From: DASRBO01 sp035653595
GTDB taxonomy: Bacteria; Actinomycetota; Acidimicrobiia; Acidimicrobiales; JAJPHE01
Direction: 5' to 3'
Assembly: GCA_035653595.1 (NCBI GenBank)
Contig: DASRBO010000009.1
Coordinates: 1-32,956 of the forward strand
Length of the DNA stretch: 32,956 nt
The first letter of the stretch is position 1; every line of letters begins with the position of its first letter. This document shows, piece after piece, positions 6,497 to 13,963 of this stretch. The notes beneath the pieces were generated by a model. The model saw nothing but the letters and a program-made list of their open reading frames with translations, had not been told where the DNA came from and did no database searches. The translations under genes were made by a program, and so were the position numbers.

Positions 6497-7657
6497 TCAG
6501 TCGTCGTGATGGTGGCCGTGGCCGCCGGAGCCCGAATCCGTGGTGGTCGCCGGGGCGGTCGAACCGGTGGAGCCGGTCGAGCTGGTGCCGGTCGACGAGG
6601 TGCCCCCGCTGGTCGAGCCGGTCGAGGTGGCCGAGCCGTCGGAGTCCTCGGAGTCAGAGCCGTCGTCGTCGCCTGCGGTGGCCGAGCTCGACGTAGTGCC
6701 GGCCGAGGTGGTGGCGCCGGACGGGCTGGTGCCGGAGCCCGATGTCGAGCTGCCCGTACCGCTGGTGGTCGTGGCGGTGCCGGTTGTGCCCGAGGACCCG
6801 GTCGAGCCCGAGGCGGAGGTCGAGTCGTCGTCCTTGCCGCAGTCGGAGCGGGCGGCCTGGGAGACGGTCTGACCGTGCCCGGGCCCGTGGGAGTCGTGGG
6901 CGACGGAGGAGACGTACTGGCCGTGATTCTCACCGGCAGGGCAGTTGGAGGAGGTGCCCGAGCCCGAGGTGCCCGCTCCGGTGGTGGTGCCCGAGGCCGT
7001 GGTGCTACCGGTGCCGGTGCCCGTCGAGCCGGTGCCGGTGCCCGAGGAGCTGCCGGTGGTGGAGCCGGTGGAGCCCGTCGAGCCGGTGCTGGAGCCGGTG
7101 GAGCCCGTCGAGCCGGTCGTGCCGCTGCTCGAGCCGGTCGTCGAGCCCGTCGAGCCGGTCGTCGAGCCGGTACCCGTGGAGCCGGTGCCGGTGTTCGATC
7201 CGCTGGTCGACCCGGTGGTGGTCCCGCTGGAGGTGGTCGTGCCCGACGAGGACGGCAGAGAGACCCCGACGTCGGAGGCGACCGAGGCGACGGCCGACTG
7301 CACCGGGGTGGGCAGGCTGCCGGTGGCGGCAGCGGCTACTCCGCCGGCGCCGAGCACTCCGGCGGCGGTGACGGCGGCGAACTTGACGGTGGCGATCTTG
7401 CCGAGCACGGCGGTCCTCCGATGCTTGCGGGAGACGGTGGGAACGGACCGGTGGACGCTGTCGGCGAAGGCAGTGAAGGAGGCGTCGTCGGTGGGGACGC
7501 CGGCCACTATCGCCCGAGCCTGACCCAACAGCTCGGCGACGGCGCCATACGCCGGGGGAGCGTCCGCCGGTCCGAGATGCCCAACGAGCAACCGCTCCAG
7601 AGTCACGTCGTCGAGCGCGAGGGGTTCGTAATCCTCGCGGTTGCTCGTGGGCATCAC
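6497..7657 (-). CDS. Putative membrane anti-sigma-like protein with long Ser/Gly/Thr tract
   Basis: A protein of about 386 residues. Residues 1-75 are a soluble acidic segment (DDVTLERLLVGHL, PPAYGAVAELLGQARAI) that resembles the sigma-binding head of RsdA-like anti-sigma proteins. One hydrophobic helix follows at about 88-112. Then come about 250 residues dominated by Ser, Gly and Thr, broken by a short segment with two cysteines (SNCPAGENHGQY and SDCGKDDD), and a C-terminal GGHGHHHDD. The start overlaps the stop of the ECF sigma gene (GTG 7657 or ATG 7654), so the pair is coupled; an inner-face regulator with an outer flexible domain is inferred. The tract is encoded by short tandem DNA repeats, including a 27-bp exact copy at 7061-7087 and 7091-7117, so length may vary between strains. 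No catalytic domain is seen. Confidence 0.7.
   Translation of the reverse strand: MMPTSNREDYEPLALDDVTLERLLVGHLGPADAPPAYGAVAELLGQARAIVAGVPTDDASFTAFADSVHRSVPTVSRKHRRTAVLGKIATVKFAAVTAAGVLGAGGVAAAATGSLPTPVQSAVASVASDVGVSLPSSSGTTTSSGTTTGSTSGSNTGTGSTGTGSTTGSTGSTTGSSSGTTGSTGSTGSSTGSTGSTGSTTGSSSGTGTGSTGTGTGSTTASGTTTGAGTSGSGTSSNCPAGENHGQYVSSVAHDSHGPGHGQTVSQAARSDCGKDDDSTSASGSTGSSGTTGTATTTSGTGSSTSGSGTSPSGATTSAGTTSSSATAGDDDGSDSEDSDGSATSTGSTSGGTSSTGTSSTGSTGSTAPATTTDSGSGGHGHHHDD
7061..7117. repeat. Tandem repeat (30-bp period) within the Ser/Gly/Thr coding tract
   Basis: A 27-bp sequence occurs exactly at 7061-7087 and again at 7091-7117. It is part of a wider degenerate repeat region of about 6950-7230 that encodes Ser-Thr-Gly runs on the minus strand. 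Such arrays are prone to slippage in units of three, which would lengthen or shorten the protein without a frameshift. Confidence 0.75.
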
Positions 7658-8427
7658 AGAGCGGCTATCGCTGCCTGCTCCCCGACCGTTACGCGCTGGC
7701 GCGAAATCTCTCGACGGCTGACCGACTTGGCCGGGACCGGCTGGGCCGCCGGCGCCTCCGACTCGGAATCGACGAGGCGGAAGGCCTGGCCCGCTCCCAG
7801 TGCGACCGCCAGCGAGCGCAGCCCCCGGTGGGTCAGGACCCGCACGGCGCCGGGCTTCTTGCCCAGCACGGCGCCGACCTCCGTCGGGGTCAGCCCGCCC
7901 ACCACCCGCAGCAGCACGGCCCTGGCCTGGTCGCCGGGCAGGTCGGCGATCAGGCGGACCGCCTCCCGGGTGGCGTCGCCGGCGAGCGCGGCCGCCTCGG
8001 GTCCGACGGACGGGTCGGCCAGGGCGGCGGGGTCGGGGCCGCCGGGCCCGGTGGCGTCCAGGGACTCAGCCGTCCGGCGTCGGTCCCTGCGCTGCTGGTC
8101 CACCAGCCGGCGGTGGGCGATGGTGAACAGCCACGAGCGGAACTCCGACTCGCCCCCCTGGAAGCGGGCCAGGCCGCGGCCGACCGAAATCCAGGTCTCG
8201 GAGCAGACATCCTCGGCGTTGCCCCGGTCGAGGCTGGCCACGTAGCCCCGCAGCCGTGGCTGGTAGGCCGACCAGATGGCGGCCAGGGCGGGGCGGTCAC
8301 CGCCCGCGGCGGCGCTCAGCAGGCCCTGGAACTCGTCCGGCCCAAACTCCCCATCGTGTGGCACAAGGGCGGTGTCGAACTGCCGGCCCGGCCCCTTGAG
8401 CAATATGGCCAAACGGCGCGACGGCAC
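7654..8427 (-). CDS. ECF-type RNA polymerase sigma factor
   Basis: A sigma-70-family factor of about 257 residues with the two-domain ECF layout. Region 2 spans about residues 45-115 (YQPRLRGYVASLDRGNAEDV, ETWISVGRGLARF, EFRSWLFTIAHRRLVDQQRR). A Pro/Gly-rich linker follows, then region 4 at about 163-210 (LPGDQARAVLLRVVGGLTPTEV, KKPGAVRVLTHRGLRSL). A 45-residue tail with KSVSRREISRQRVTV is extra to the family. No sigma-70 regions 1 or 3 are visible. The GTG at 8427 gives the full frame; a GTG at 8364 (VPHDGEFGPDEF) would also keep region 2, and neither has a strong ribosome site. It is the first gene of a pair with the low-complexity membrane protein, its likely regulator. Confidence 0.88.
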   Translation of the reverse strand: MPSRRLAILLKGPGRQFDTALVPHDGEFGPDEFQGLLSAAAGGDRPALAAIWSAYQPRLRGYVASLDRGNAEDVCSETWISVGRGLARFQGGESEFRSWLFTIAHRRLVDQQRRDRRRTAESLDATGPGGPDPAALADPSVGPEAAALAGDATREAVRLIADLPGDQARAVLLRVVGGLTPTEVGAVLGKKPGAVRVLTHRGLRSLAVALGAGQAFRLVDSESEAPAAQPVPAKSVSRREISRQRVTVGEQAAIAAL

Positions 8428-8481
8428 CCCCCGATGGGGGCACTGGCGGACCAGCTAACTCCGGCCGTATCCGGGGTGGGC

Positions 8482-8499
8482 GGCCCCTGGGGCGGGGCC
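8482..8499 (-). terminator. Possible GC hairpin downstream of the lipid kinase gene
   Basis: GGCCCC (8482-8487) and GGGGCC (8494-8499) form a 6-bp stem with a 6-nt loop just past the stop at 8508. No T-run follows on the minus strand, so intrinsic termination is uncertain. Confidence 0.3.
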
Positions 8500-8507
8500 T
8501 CCCCCGG

Positions 8508-9485
8508 TCAGAGCGCCGGAACGATCAGGTCGAGCACTCCGGGCCGGAAACCGACCCGGAGGGAGGTGGTCTCGCCCAGGTAGTCCCCGTCGACCTGGAA
8601 GGGGAAGGGACCGAATCCCTCGACGGTGGCGTCGGTCACCTCGGTGGCGCTCCAGACCGCCGGGTGGGAGGCCACCCGCTGGCCCGATCCCAGGGCCCGG
8701 CCGGCGACCCCGAGCAGGTCGCGCAGGCGCAGGGAGCGGAAGGCCACCACCCCCAGCTCCGAGCCGAGGCCCCGACCGGGGGCCAGGTGCAGGGGGCGAC
8801 GCCCCAGGTAGGTGTAGGGGTCGGAGTTGAGGAACACGGCGAAGCGGCCGTCCTCCAGGGCGTCCGGCACGTCGCCGCGGGCGGGCCGGCCCTGCGGAGG
8901 GTGGGCGGGATCCCCGAGCATCGGCTCGCCGATCTTGATGGCGAAGCGGGGCCGCGAGCGGTCGTAGTGGCGCAGCCAGGTGTCGACGGTGGCGGCGAGG
9001 AAGAGGGGGTGGCTGACGTAGCGCTTGAGGTGGCCCCGCCTCTCCACCCGATGGATGACGGCGGCGTCGAATCCGATGCCCAGGTGGAACAGGAAGTGGC
9101 GGTCGTCGGCGAAGCCCAGCCCGATCCGACGCCTGGAGCCGGCGTCCAGCGCAGCGAGCAGCTGCCCGGTCGCCTCGACCGGCTCCGGGGCGGTGCCGAT
9201 GGTGCGGGCGAAGACGTTGGTCGAGCCCCCGGGCAGCACCGCCAGGGCGGTGCCGGTTCCGGCCACCCCGTTGGCCGCCTCGTTCAGGGTGCCGTCGCCT
9301 CCCAGAACGACCACCGCGTCCCAGCCGGCGGCGGCGGCGTCGGACGCCAGCTCGGTGGCGTGGCCGCGACGATCGGTCTCGACCACCTCGGTGCGGTGGC
9401 CGGCGGCCAGGGCCTGGGCGATCACCACCCGGGTCCGGGGGGTCACCGCCGAGGCCGAGGCGTTGATGACCAGCAGCAGCCGCAT
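8508..9485 (-). CDS. Diacylglycerol/lipid kinase, YegS/DgkB family
   Basis: A 325-residue lipid kinase. The nucleotide-binding GGDGTLNEAANGV motif near residue 62 and the following AVLPGGSTNVFART are signatures of the DAGK catalytic domain. The C-terminal half has the expected beta-rich fold ending in FQVDGDYLGE, where the Asp-Gly-Asp/Glu group is conserved. It would phosphorylate diacylglycerol, a sphingoid base or a related lipid at the membrane. The ATG (9483-9485) shares one base with the stop of the SigF-like gene, so translation is coupled and the gene is the third member of the rsbW-sigF operon. A lipid kinase of this kind also lies near whiB1 in mycobacteria, as far as I recall. Confidence 0.88.
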   Translation of the reverse strand: MRLLLVINASASAVTPRTRVVIAQALAAGHRTEVVETDRRGHATELASDAAAAGWDAVVVLGGDGTLNEAANGVAGTGTALAVLPGGSTNVFARTIGTAPEPVEATGQLLAALDAGSRRRIGLGFADDRHFLFHLGIGFDAAVIHRVERRGHLKRYVSHPLFLAATVDTWLRHYDRSRPRFAIKIGEPMLGDPAHPPQGRPARGDVPDALEDGRFAVFLNSDPYTYLGRRPLHLAPGRGLGSELGVVAFRSLRLRDLLGVAGRALGSGQRVASHPAVWSATEVTDATVEGFGPFPFQVDGDYLGETTSLRVGFRPGVLDLIVPAL

Positions 9486-10252
9486 CAGATCCCGTCGGGG
9501 GACTCGGCCAGCGACCGCAGCTGGGCCAGGCTGCGCGCCAGCAGCCTCGACACGTGCATCTGGGATATGCCCAGTTGGTCGGCGATCTCCGACTGCGTCA
9601 TGCCCTGGAAGAAGCGGAGGAACAGGATGCGTCGCTCGCGGGCCGGCAGCCGCTCCAGCAGGGGGCTGAGGGCGGCCCGATCCTCGGCCGAGGCCATGGT
9701 GGGGTCCTCCTCGCCCAGCTGGCTGGCCATGGTCGACGAGCCCTCGTCGTCGGGGCCGGGGGCGGGGGCGTCGAGGGAGGCGAAGCGATAGGCCTGGCCG
9801 GCCTCCAGGGCCTCCAGCACCTCCTCCTCGCTGGCTTCCACCTCGCGGGCCAGCTCGGCGATGGTGGGCGAGCGGCCCAGTTGCTGGGACAGGGTGGAGA
9901 TGACCTCGCCCAGGCGCAGGTAGAGCTCCTGGAGCCGGCGGGGTGCCCGCACCGCCCAGCCCTTGTCGCGGAAGTGGCGCTTGAGCTCGCCCACGATGGT
10001 GTGGGTTGCGTAGGTGGAGAACTCGACCGCCCGGTCGGGGTCGAAGCGGTCGACCGCCTTTACCAGGCCGATGGAGGCCACCTGCACCAGGTCGTCCAGC
10101 GGCTCGCCCCGGTTGGCGAAGCGGCGGGCCAGGTACTCGGCGAGACCCAGGTGGGCGTTGACGAGGATCTCCCGCAGGGCGGGGTCGCGGGAGACGGCGA
10201 ACTCGCTGAACTGCCGGCGCAGCAGCTCCCGCTCGTCCTGGCCGGTCGTCAC
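9485..10252 (-). CDS. sigF: Alternative sigma factor, SigB/SigF/SigG subfamily
   Basis: A 255-residue group 3 sigma factor with regions 2, 3 and 4 but no region 1. Region 2 has EYLARRFANRGEPLDDL, QVASIGLVKAVDRFDP and EFSTYATHTIVGELKRHFRD. Region 3 follows (SQQLGRSPTIAELAREVEAS). Region 4 has LPARERRILFLRFFQGMTQS and the helix-turn-helix EIADQLGISQMHVSRLLARS. The GTG start at 10252 overlaps the stop of the RsbW-like gene (GTGA); the longer upstream frame is Arg/Pro-rich and is rejected. Members of this group direct stress or developmental regulons and are held inactive by an RsbW-type kinase, here the upstream gene. The anti-anti-sigma partner is not in the window. Confidence 0.92.
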   Translation of the reverse strand: MTTGQDERELLRRQFSEFAVSRDPALREILVNAHLGLAEYLARRFANRGEPLDDLVQVASIGLVKAVDRFDPDRAVEFSTYATHTIVGELKRHFRDKGWAVRAPRRLQELYLRLGEVISTLSQQLGRSPTIAELAREVEASEEEVLEALEAGQAYRFASLDAPAPGPDDEGSSTMASQLGEEDPTMASAEDRAALSPLLERLPARERRILFLRFFQGMTQSEIADQLGISQMHVSRLLARSLAQLRSLAESPDGI

Positions 10253-10638
10253 TGGCCGCTCCGGACCGGGCGCTTGCGGATCCACACCACCGGCCGGCCG
10301 TCCTCGTCCGGGCGCACGTCGTGGCGGTCGACCAGGGCGGTGAGGATCTGGCGGGACAGCTGGGACAGGGCCACCGGCGGCCCGCCCGGGTCGAAGTGAC
10401 CGGTGCCTTCGACGCAGAGCTCGTTGCCGTCGAGCACGAAGCGCAGGCTCAGTGCCCCTGGCCGCCCGGAGGCGCCGATGACGGCATGGCACAGCTCGTC
10501 CACCGCCAGGCGCAGGTCCTCGATCTCGTCGAAGCCGAAGCCGAGCCGGCTGGCCAGCCCGGAGGCGGTGACGCGGGCCAGGCGCACGAACTCGGGGCTG
10601 GAGGGCACCACCAGCCGCACCTCGTCGTCAGTTGCCAA
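10249..10638 (-). CDS. rsbW: RsbW-like anti-sigma factor / GHKL ATPase
   Basis: A 129-residue HATPase_c_2 protein. LVVPSSPEFVRLARVTASGLA leads into the conserved helix DEIEDLRLAVDELCHAVIG, then a beta-rich half with LCVEGTGHFDPGG and a short C-terminal helix. In Bacillus RsbW the N-box asparagine follows the Glu; here the sequence is DELCHAV, so His stands in that area. This is also my recollection for some actinobacterial relatives, and it may weaken ATP binding or alter kinase activity. I chose TTG at 10638 because the domain starts there and GAGG lies about 7 nt upstream; longer frames add Pro/Arg-rich sequence. Its stop overlaps the sigma start, the usual anti-sigma/sigma pairing. Confidence 0.82.
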   Translation of the reverse strand: MATDDEVRLVVPSSPEFVRLARVTASGLASRLGFGFDEIEDLRLAVDELCHAVIGASGRPGALSLRFVLDGNELCVEGTGHFDPGGPPVALSQLSRQILTALVDRHDVRPDEDGRPVVWIRKRPVRSGQ

Positions 10639-10822
10639 CCGTCCGCCTCGTCTAAACGCCGAACGCCGACGACAGGGTCCCCGGCTGCCCGGCCACCGGC
10701 CCCAGCCGGGCCAAAGGTAGTCCATGGGGGACCGGTCCCCCGCCGGCGAAGGCGGCCCGGGGCCGTCGCTGGGCTTCCCGGCGGGTTCGACTATCCGGCG
10801 CCGGGTCGGAAAGAATGCCCCC
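10639..10822. promoter_or_regulatory. Divergent promoter region, rsbW-sigF operon and etfBA
   Basis: A 184-bp region that must carry both promoters. I see no strong TAnnnT box at the leaderless distance for either gene. GTTTAG at about 10650 on the minus strand lies just before the rsbW Shine-Dalgarno and recalls the GTTT half of SigF-type promoters, but a matching downstream half cannot be placed. The etfB side contains GACTATCC near 10794. Confidence 0.3.
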
Positions 10823-11602
10823 ATGAACGTCGTCGTCTGCGTCAAGCAGATCCCGGATCCGGCCTCCCCGGGGGCCCTCGATTCGTCCGATCACACCCTG
10901 GTGCGCGAAGGCAAGCTAATCCTCGACGACTCCGACTCATACGGTGTCGAGATGGCCCTGCGCCTGGCCGAGAAGGCCGGGGGCGGTGAGGTCACCCTGG
11001 TCTCGATGGCCCCCAACGGCGAGACAAGCGGGCTGCGCACCGCCCTGGCCATGGGGGCGGCCAAGGCCATACTCATCAGCGACGACGCCCTGTCGGGCTC
11101 GGACGCCCTGAGCACGGCCAAGGTCCTCGCCGCCGCCATCAAGCGGGCCCAGCCCGATCTGGTCGTGGCGGCCACCGAGTCGACCGACGGCTACACGGGC
11201 ACCACCCCGGTGCAGATCGCCGAGCTGCTCGGGCTCCCCTCGGTGACCTTCGCCAAGTCCGTCGACGTGGCCGACGGCCAGCTGACGGTCAACCGCCAGA
11301 CCGAGGCCGGCTACGACGAGGTGTCCTGCCCCCTGCCCGCCCTGATCACCGTCACGGCCGGCGTGGTGGAGCCCCGCTACCCGTCCTTCAAGGGGATCAT
11401 GGCGGCCAAGGGCAAGCCGGTCGAGCAGCTCACCGTGGCCGACCTGGGCCTTTCGGCCGACCAGGTCGGATCCCAGGGCGCCCGTCAGGAGATCGTGGAG
11501 GTGGCCCCGGCCGAGGAGCGCAAGGCCGGCGAGGTGATCACCGACGAGGGTGACGCCCATGAGCGGATCGTCGCCTTCCTCGAAGAGCTCAAGATCATTT
11601 AG
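10823..11602 (+). CDS. etfB: Electron transfer flavoprotein beta subunit
   Basis: A 259-residue EtfB/FixA protein. It begins MNVVVCVKQIPDP, the standard N-terminus. A central segment has ALAMGAAKAILISDD, then DLVVAATESTDGYTGTTPVQ, which resembles the AMP-binding loop region, and PALITVTAGVVEPRYPSFKGI, close to the signature around residue 185 of the family. The C-terminal arm ERIVAFLEELKII is typical. With EtfA it forms a heterodimer that carries electrons from acyl-CoA and other dehydrogenases to the quinone pool through ETF:quinone oxidoreductase, which is not in the window. The ATG at 10823 fits the family start. The gap to etfA is 14 nt. Confidence 0.95.
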   Translation: MNVVVCVKQIPDPASPGALDSSDHTLVREGKLILDDSDSYGVEMALRLAEKAGGGEVTLVSMAPNGETSGLRTALAMGAAKAILISDDALSGSDALSTAKVLAAAIKRAQPDLVVAATESTDGYTGTTPVQIAELLGLPSVTFAKSVDVADGQLTVNRQTEAGYDEVSCPLPALITVTAGVVEPRYPSFKGIMAAKGKPVEQLTVADLGLSADQVGSQGARQEIVEVAPAEERKAGEVITDEGDAHERIVAFLEELKII

Positions 11603-11616
11603 GAGAGCGTCCCACC

Positions 11617-12588
11617 ATGGCTATCGACAACATCTGGGTCCTCGCCGACACGGTCGAGGGCAAGCCCACCTCCGGCGGGCTGGAGCTCCTGACCGCCGCC
11701 CGCAACTTCGGCGCCACCCCGACGGCGGTGGTGTGGGGCGACCAGGCCGACCAGGCCGCCGCCGCCCTGGGCGCCCACGGGGCCAGCACGGTCCTGTGGG
11801 TCAAGGACCTGGGGGGAGGCCTTGCCGGTCCCCGGGTGGCAGCCGCCCTGGCCGAGCGGATCGGGTCGGGCTCCGCCCCCGACGCCATCCTGGCCAGCTC
11901 CACCTACGACTGCCGCGACGTCATCGGCCGGCTGTCGGCCCGCATCGACCGTCCGGTGCTGTCCAACGTGGTCGGCCTCGACAAGGACGGCGACGGGCTC
12001 GTCACCCAGCACGCCGTGTTCGGCGGGACCCAGATCGTGCGGGCCCGCTTCACCGGCGCCGGGCCCGGCCTGTTCATCGTGCGCCCCAAGACCTTCGCCG
12101 CCGAGGAGTCGGGCGGAGGGGCCCCCGAGGTCGAGCAGCTGGCCGCCCCCGAGGTGGGCGCCACCGGCGGGGCCAAGCTGGTCCAGCGCCACATCGAGGA
12201 GCGCACCGGGCCCACCCTCGACGAGGCAGCGGTGGTCGTCTCCGGCGGCAGGGGCCTTGGCTCGGCCGAGAACTACTCGCTCATCCAGGAGCTGGCCAAG
12301 CTGCTCCACGCCGCCCCCGGCGCATCGCGGGCCATCGTGGACGCCGGCTGGGTGCCCTACGCGTTCCAGGTGGGCCAGACGGGCAAGACGGTGAAGCCGA
12401 CCCTGTACATGGCGTGTGGGATCTCCGGTGCCACCCAGCACATGGTGGGGATGAAGGGGGCCAAGAACATCGTCGCCATCAACAAGGACGCCGAGGCCCC
12501 CATCTTCACCATCGCCGACCTGGGGGTGGTCGGTGACGTGCACAAGGTCCTGCCCAAGCTCATCGAGGCCCTGAAGGCCCGGGCCTAG
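11617..12588 (+). CDS. etfA: Electron transfer flavoprotein alpha subunit
   Basis: A 323-residue EtfA/FixB protein. The N-terminal domain (IWVLADTVEGKPTSGGLELL) corresponds to the Rossmann-like domain I. The C-terminal FAD domain carries VVSGGRGLGSAENY, VDAGWVPYAFQVGQTGKTV, PTLYMACGISGATQH and INKDAEAPIFTIADLGVVGD, which are the classical ETF alpha flavin-binding motifs. The ATG is preceded by AGGAG at 11601-11605 immediately after the etfB stop, so the two subunits are translated from one message. The sugar-lactone oxidase gene starts 16 nt after the stop and may share the transcript. Confidence 0.95.
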   Translation: MAIDNIWVLADTVEGKPTSGGLELLTAARNFGATPTAVVWGDQADQAAAALGAHGASTVLWVKDLGGGLAGPRVAAALAERIGSGSAPDAILASSTYDCRDVIGRLSARIDRPVLSNVVGLDKDGDGLVTQHAVFGGTQIVRARFTGAGPGLFIVRPKTFAAEESGGGAPEVEQLAAPEVGATGGAKLVQRHIEERTGPTLDEAAVVVSGGRGLGSAENYSLIQELAKLLHAAPGASRAIVDAGWVPYAFQVGQTGKTVKPTLYMACGISGATQHMVGMKGAKNIVAINKDAEAPIFTIADLGVVGDVHKVLPKLIEALKARA

Positions 12589-12604
12589 GACGGGCGCGCC
12601 CTCG

Positions 12605-13963
12605 GTGGCCGACCCGACCGCCGACCAGGCGGTGACCACGGCCATACCGCGGCCGCGCAACGACGCCCCCCGCTGGCGCAACTGGGGGGGCAACCAGGTG
12701 TGTGCCCCGACCTCGGTCGTCGAGCCGACCACCGAGCGGGAGCTCTCCGCCGCCGTGGCGGCGGCGGCCGCCTCGGGAGCGCCGGTCAAGGCCGTCGGCT
12801 CGGGCCACTCCTTCACCGACATCGCCTGCACCAACGGGGTCCAGATCCGCCTGGGCGACTACGACCGGGTGCTTCAGATCGACCCCCGGACCCACCGGGT
12901 CACCGTCGAGGCGGGCATAACCATCAACGCGCTCAACGCCGAGCTGGCCGCCGCCGGCCTCGCCATGGAGAACCTCGGCGACGTGGGCTACCAGACCGTG
13001 TCGGGGGCCATCTCGACAGGCACCCACGGAACCGGTGTGCACCTGCGGGGCCTGGCCCACCAGGTGGTGGGCCTGCGCCTGGTGGCCGGCGACGGCACGG
13101 TGGTGTCGTGCTCGGCCGACGAGGAGCCGGAGATCTTCGCCTGCGCCCGGGTCGGCCTGGGTGCGCTCGGGATCCTCTCCACCGTCACCCTCCAGTGCGT
13201 GCCCGCCTTCAACCTTCACGCCGTTGAGTCGGCCATGCGCATGGACGAGGTGCTCGAGCGCCTCGACGAGCTCGCCGACGGCAACGACCACTTCGAGTTC
13301 TACTGGGTCCCCCACACCCGCTGGGCGCTGACCAAGCTCAACAACCGCACCACCGAGGCTCCCCGCGGCCTGCCGCGGCACCGGCGGGTCTACGAGCGCA
13401 TCGTGCTGGAGAACCTCGCCTTCGGCGCCGCCTGCCGAGTGGGGCGCTGGCGGCCGGCCCTCATCCCCCGCCTGGCCACCGCCGTGCCTTCCTCGGGGAA
13501 GCGGGACTTCGTGCTGCGAAGCGACAAGGTGTTCACCACCCCGCGGCTGGTGCGCTTCTGCGAGATGGAGTACGCCATACCACGGGCCGAGGCCCGCACC
13601 GCGCTCACCAGGCTGATGCAGGCGGTCGACGACCACGGCCTGCTGGTGAGCTTTCCGGTGGAGGTGCGCTTCACCGCCGCCGACGACATCCCGCTGTCCA
13701 CCGGCTACGGGCGGGACAACTGCTACATCGCCGTGCACATGTACCGGGGAATGCCCTACGACCAGTACTTCCGCCTGGTGGAGTCGATCATGGCCCCCCT
13801 CGGCGGCCGGCCCCACTGGGGCAAGATGCACTACCGCACGGCGGCCGACCTGGCCCCGTGCTACCCGGAGTGGGACCGCTTCCAGGCCGTGCGCCGCCGC
13901 CTGGATCCCGACGGCCGCTTCGCCAACGCCTACACCGACCGGGTGCTCGGCCCCGCCTCGTAG
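12605..13963 (+). CDS. FAD-linked sugar-lactone oxidase, gulono/arabinono-1,4-lactone type
   Basis: A 452-residue VAO-family flavoprotein. The PP-loop-type FAD domain contains VKAVGSGHSFTDIACT, whose His is the usual covalent flavin site, and GYQTVSGAISTGTHGTG at about 125-145. The C-terminal ALO domain has YWVPHTRWA and the family-typical GRPHWGKMHY, then YPEWDRFQAVRRRLDPDGRF. The length matches D-arabinono-1,4-lactone oxidase and L-gulonolactone dehydrogenase (such as Rv1771). It would oxidise an aldonolactone or alditol; if it is a dehydrogenase the acceptor may be a cytochrome or other carrier. The GTG start is 16 nt after etfA with no clear ribosome site. Its end overlaps the convergent unknown gene by 34 bp. 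Confidence 0.88.
   Translation: MADPTADQAVTTAIPRPRNDAPRWRNWGGNQVCAPTSVVEPTTERELSAAVAAAAASGAPVKAVGSGHSFTDIACTNGVQIRLGDYDRVLQIDPRTHRVTVEAGITINALNAELAAAGLAMENLGDVGYQTVSGAISTGTHGTGVHLRGLAHQVVGLRLVAGDGTVVSCSADEEPEIFACARVGLGALGILSTVTLQCVPAFNLHAVESAMRMDEVLERLDELADGNDHFEFYWVPHTRWALTKLNNRTTEAPRGLPRHRRVYERIVLENLAFGAACRVGRWRPALIPRLATAVPSSGKRDFVLRSDKVFTTPRLVRFCEMEYAIPRAEARTALTRLMQAVDDHGLLVSFPVEVRFTAADDIPLSTGYGRDNCYIAVHMYRGMPYDQYFRLVESIMAPLGGRPHWGKMHYRTAADLAPCYPEWDRFQAVRRRLDPDGRFANAYTDRVLGPAS

Noticed and set aside
7061..7117. Repeat array that might be CRISPR-like
   Set aside because: The spacing is 3 nt, the repeats keep a coding frame and have no unique spacers; no cas gene is nearby.
6945..7523. Plus-strand open frame with Pro-Val-Glu repeats
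   Set aside because: It is the complement of the Ser/Gly/Thr tract, has no ribosome site, and the minus strand carries the coupled sigma-linked gene.
9485..10492. 80-residue N-terminal extension of the SigF-like factor
   Set aside because: The extension is Arg/Pro-rich, overlaps the RsbW-like gene in another frame, and the GTG at 10252 overlaps that gene's stop as expected for coupling.
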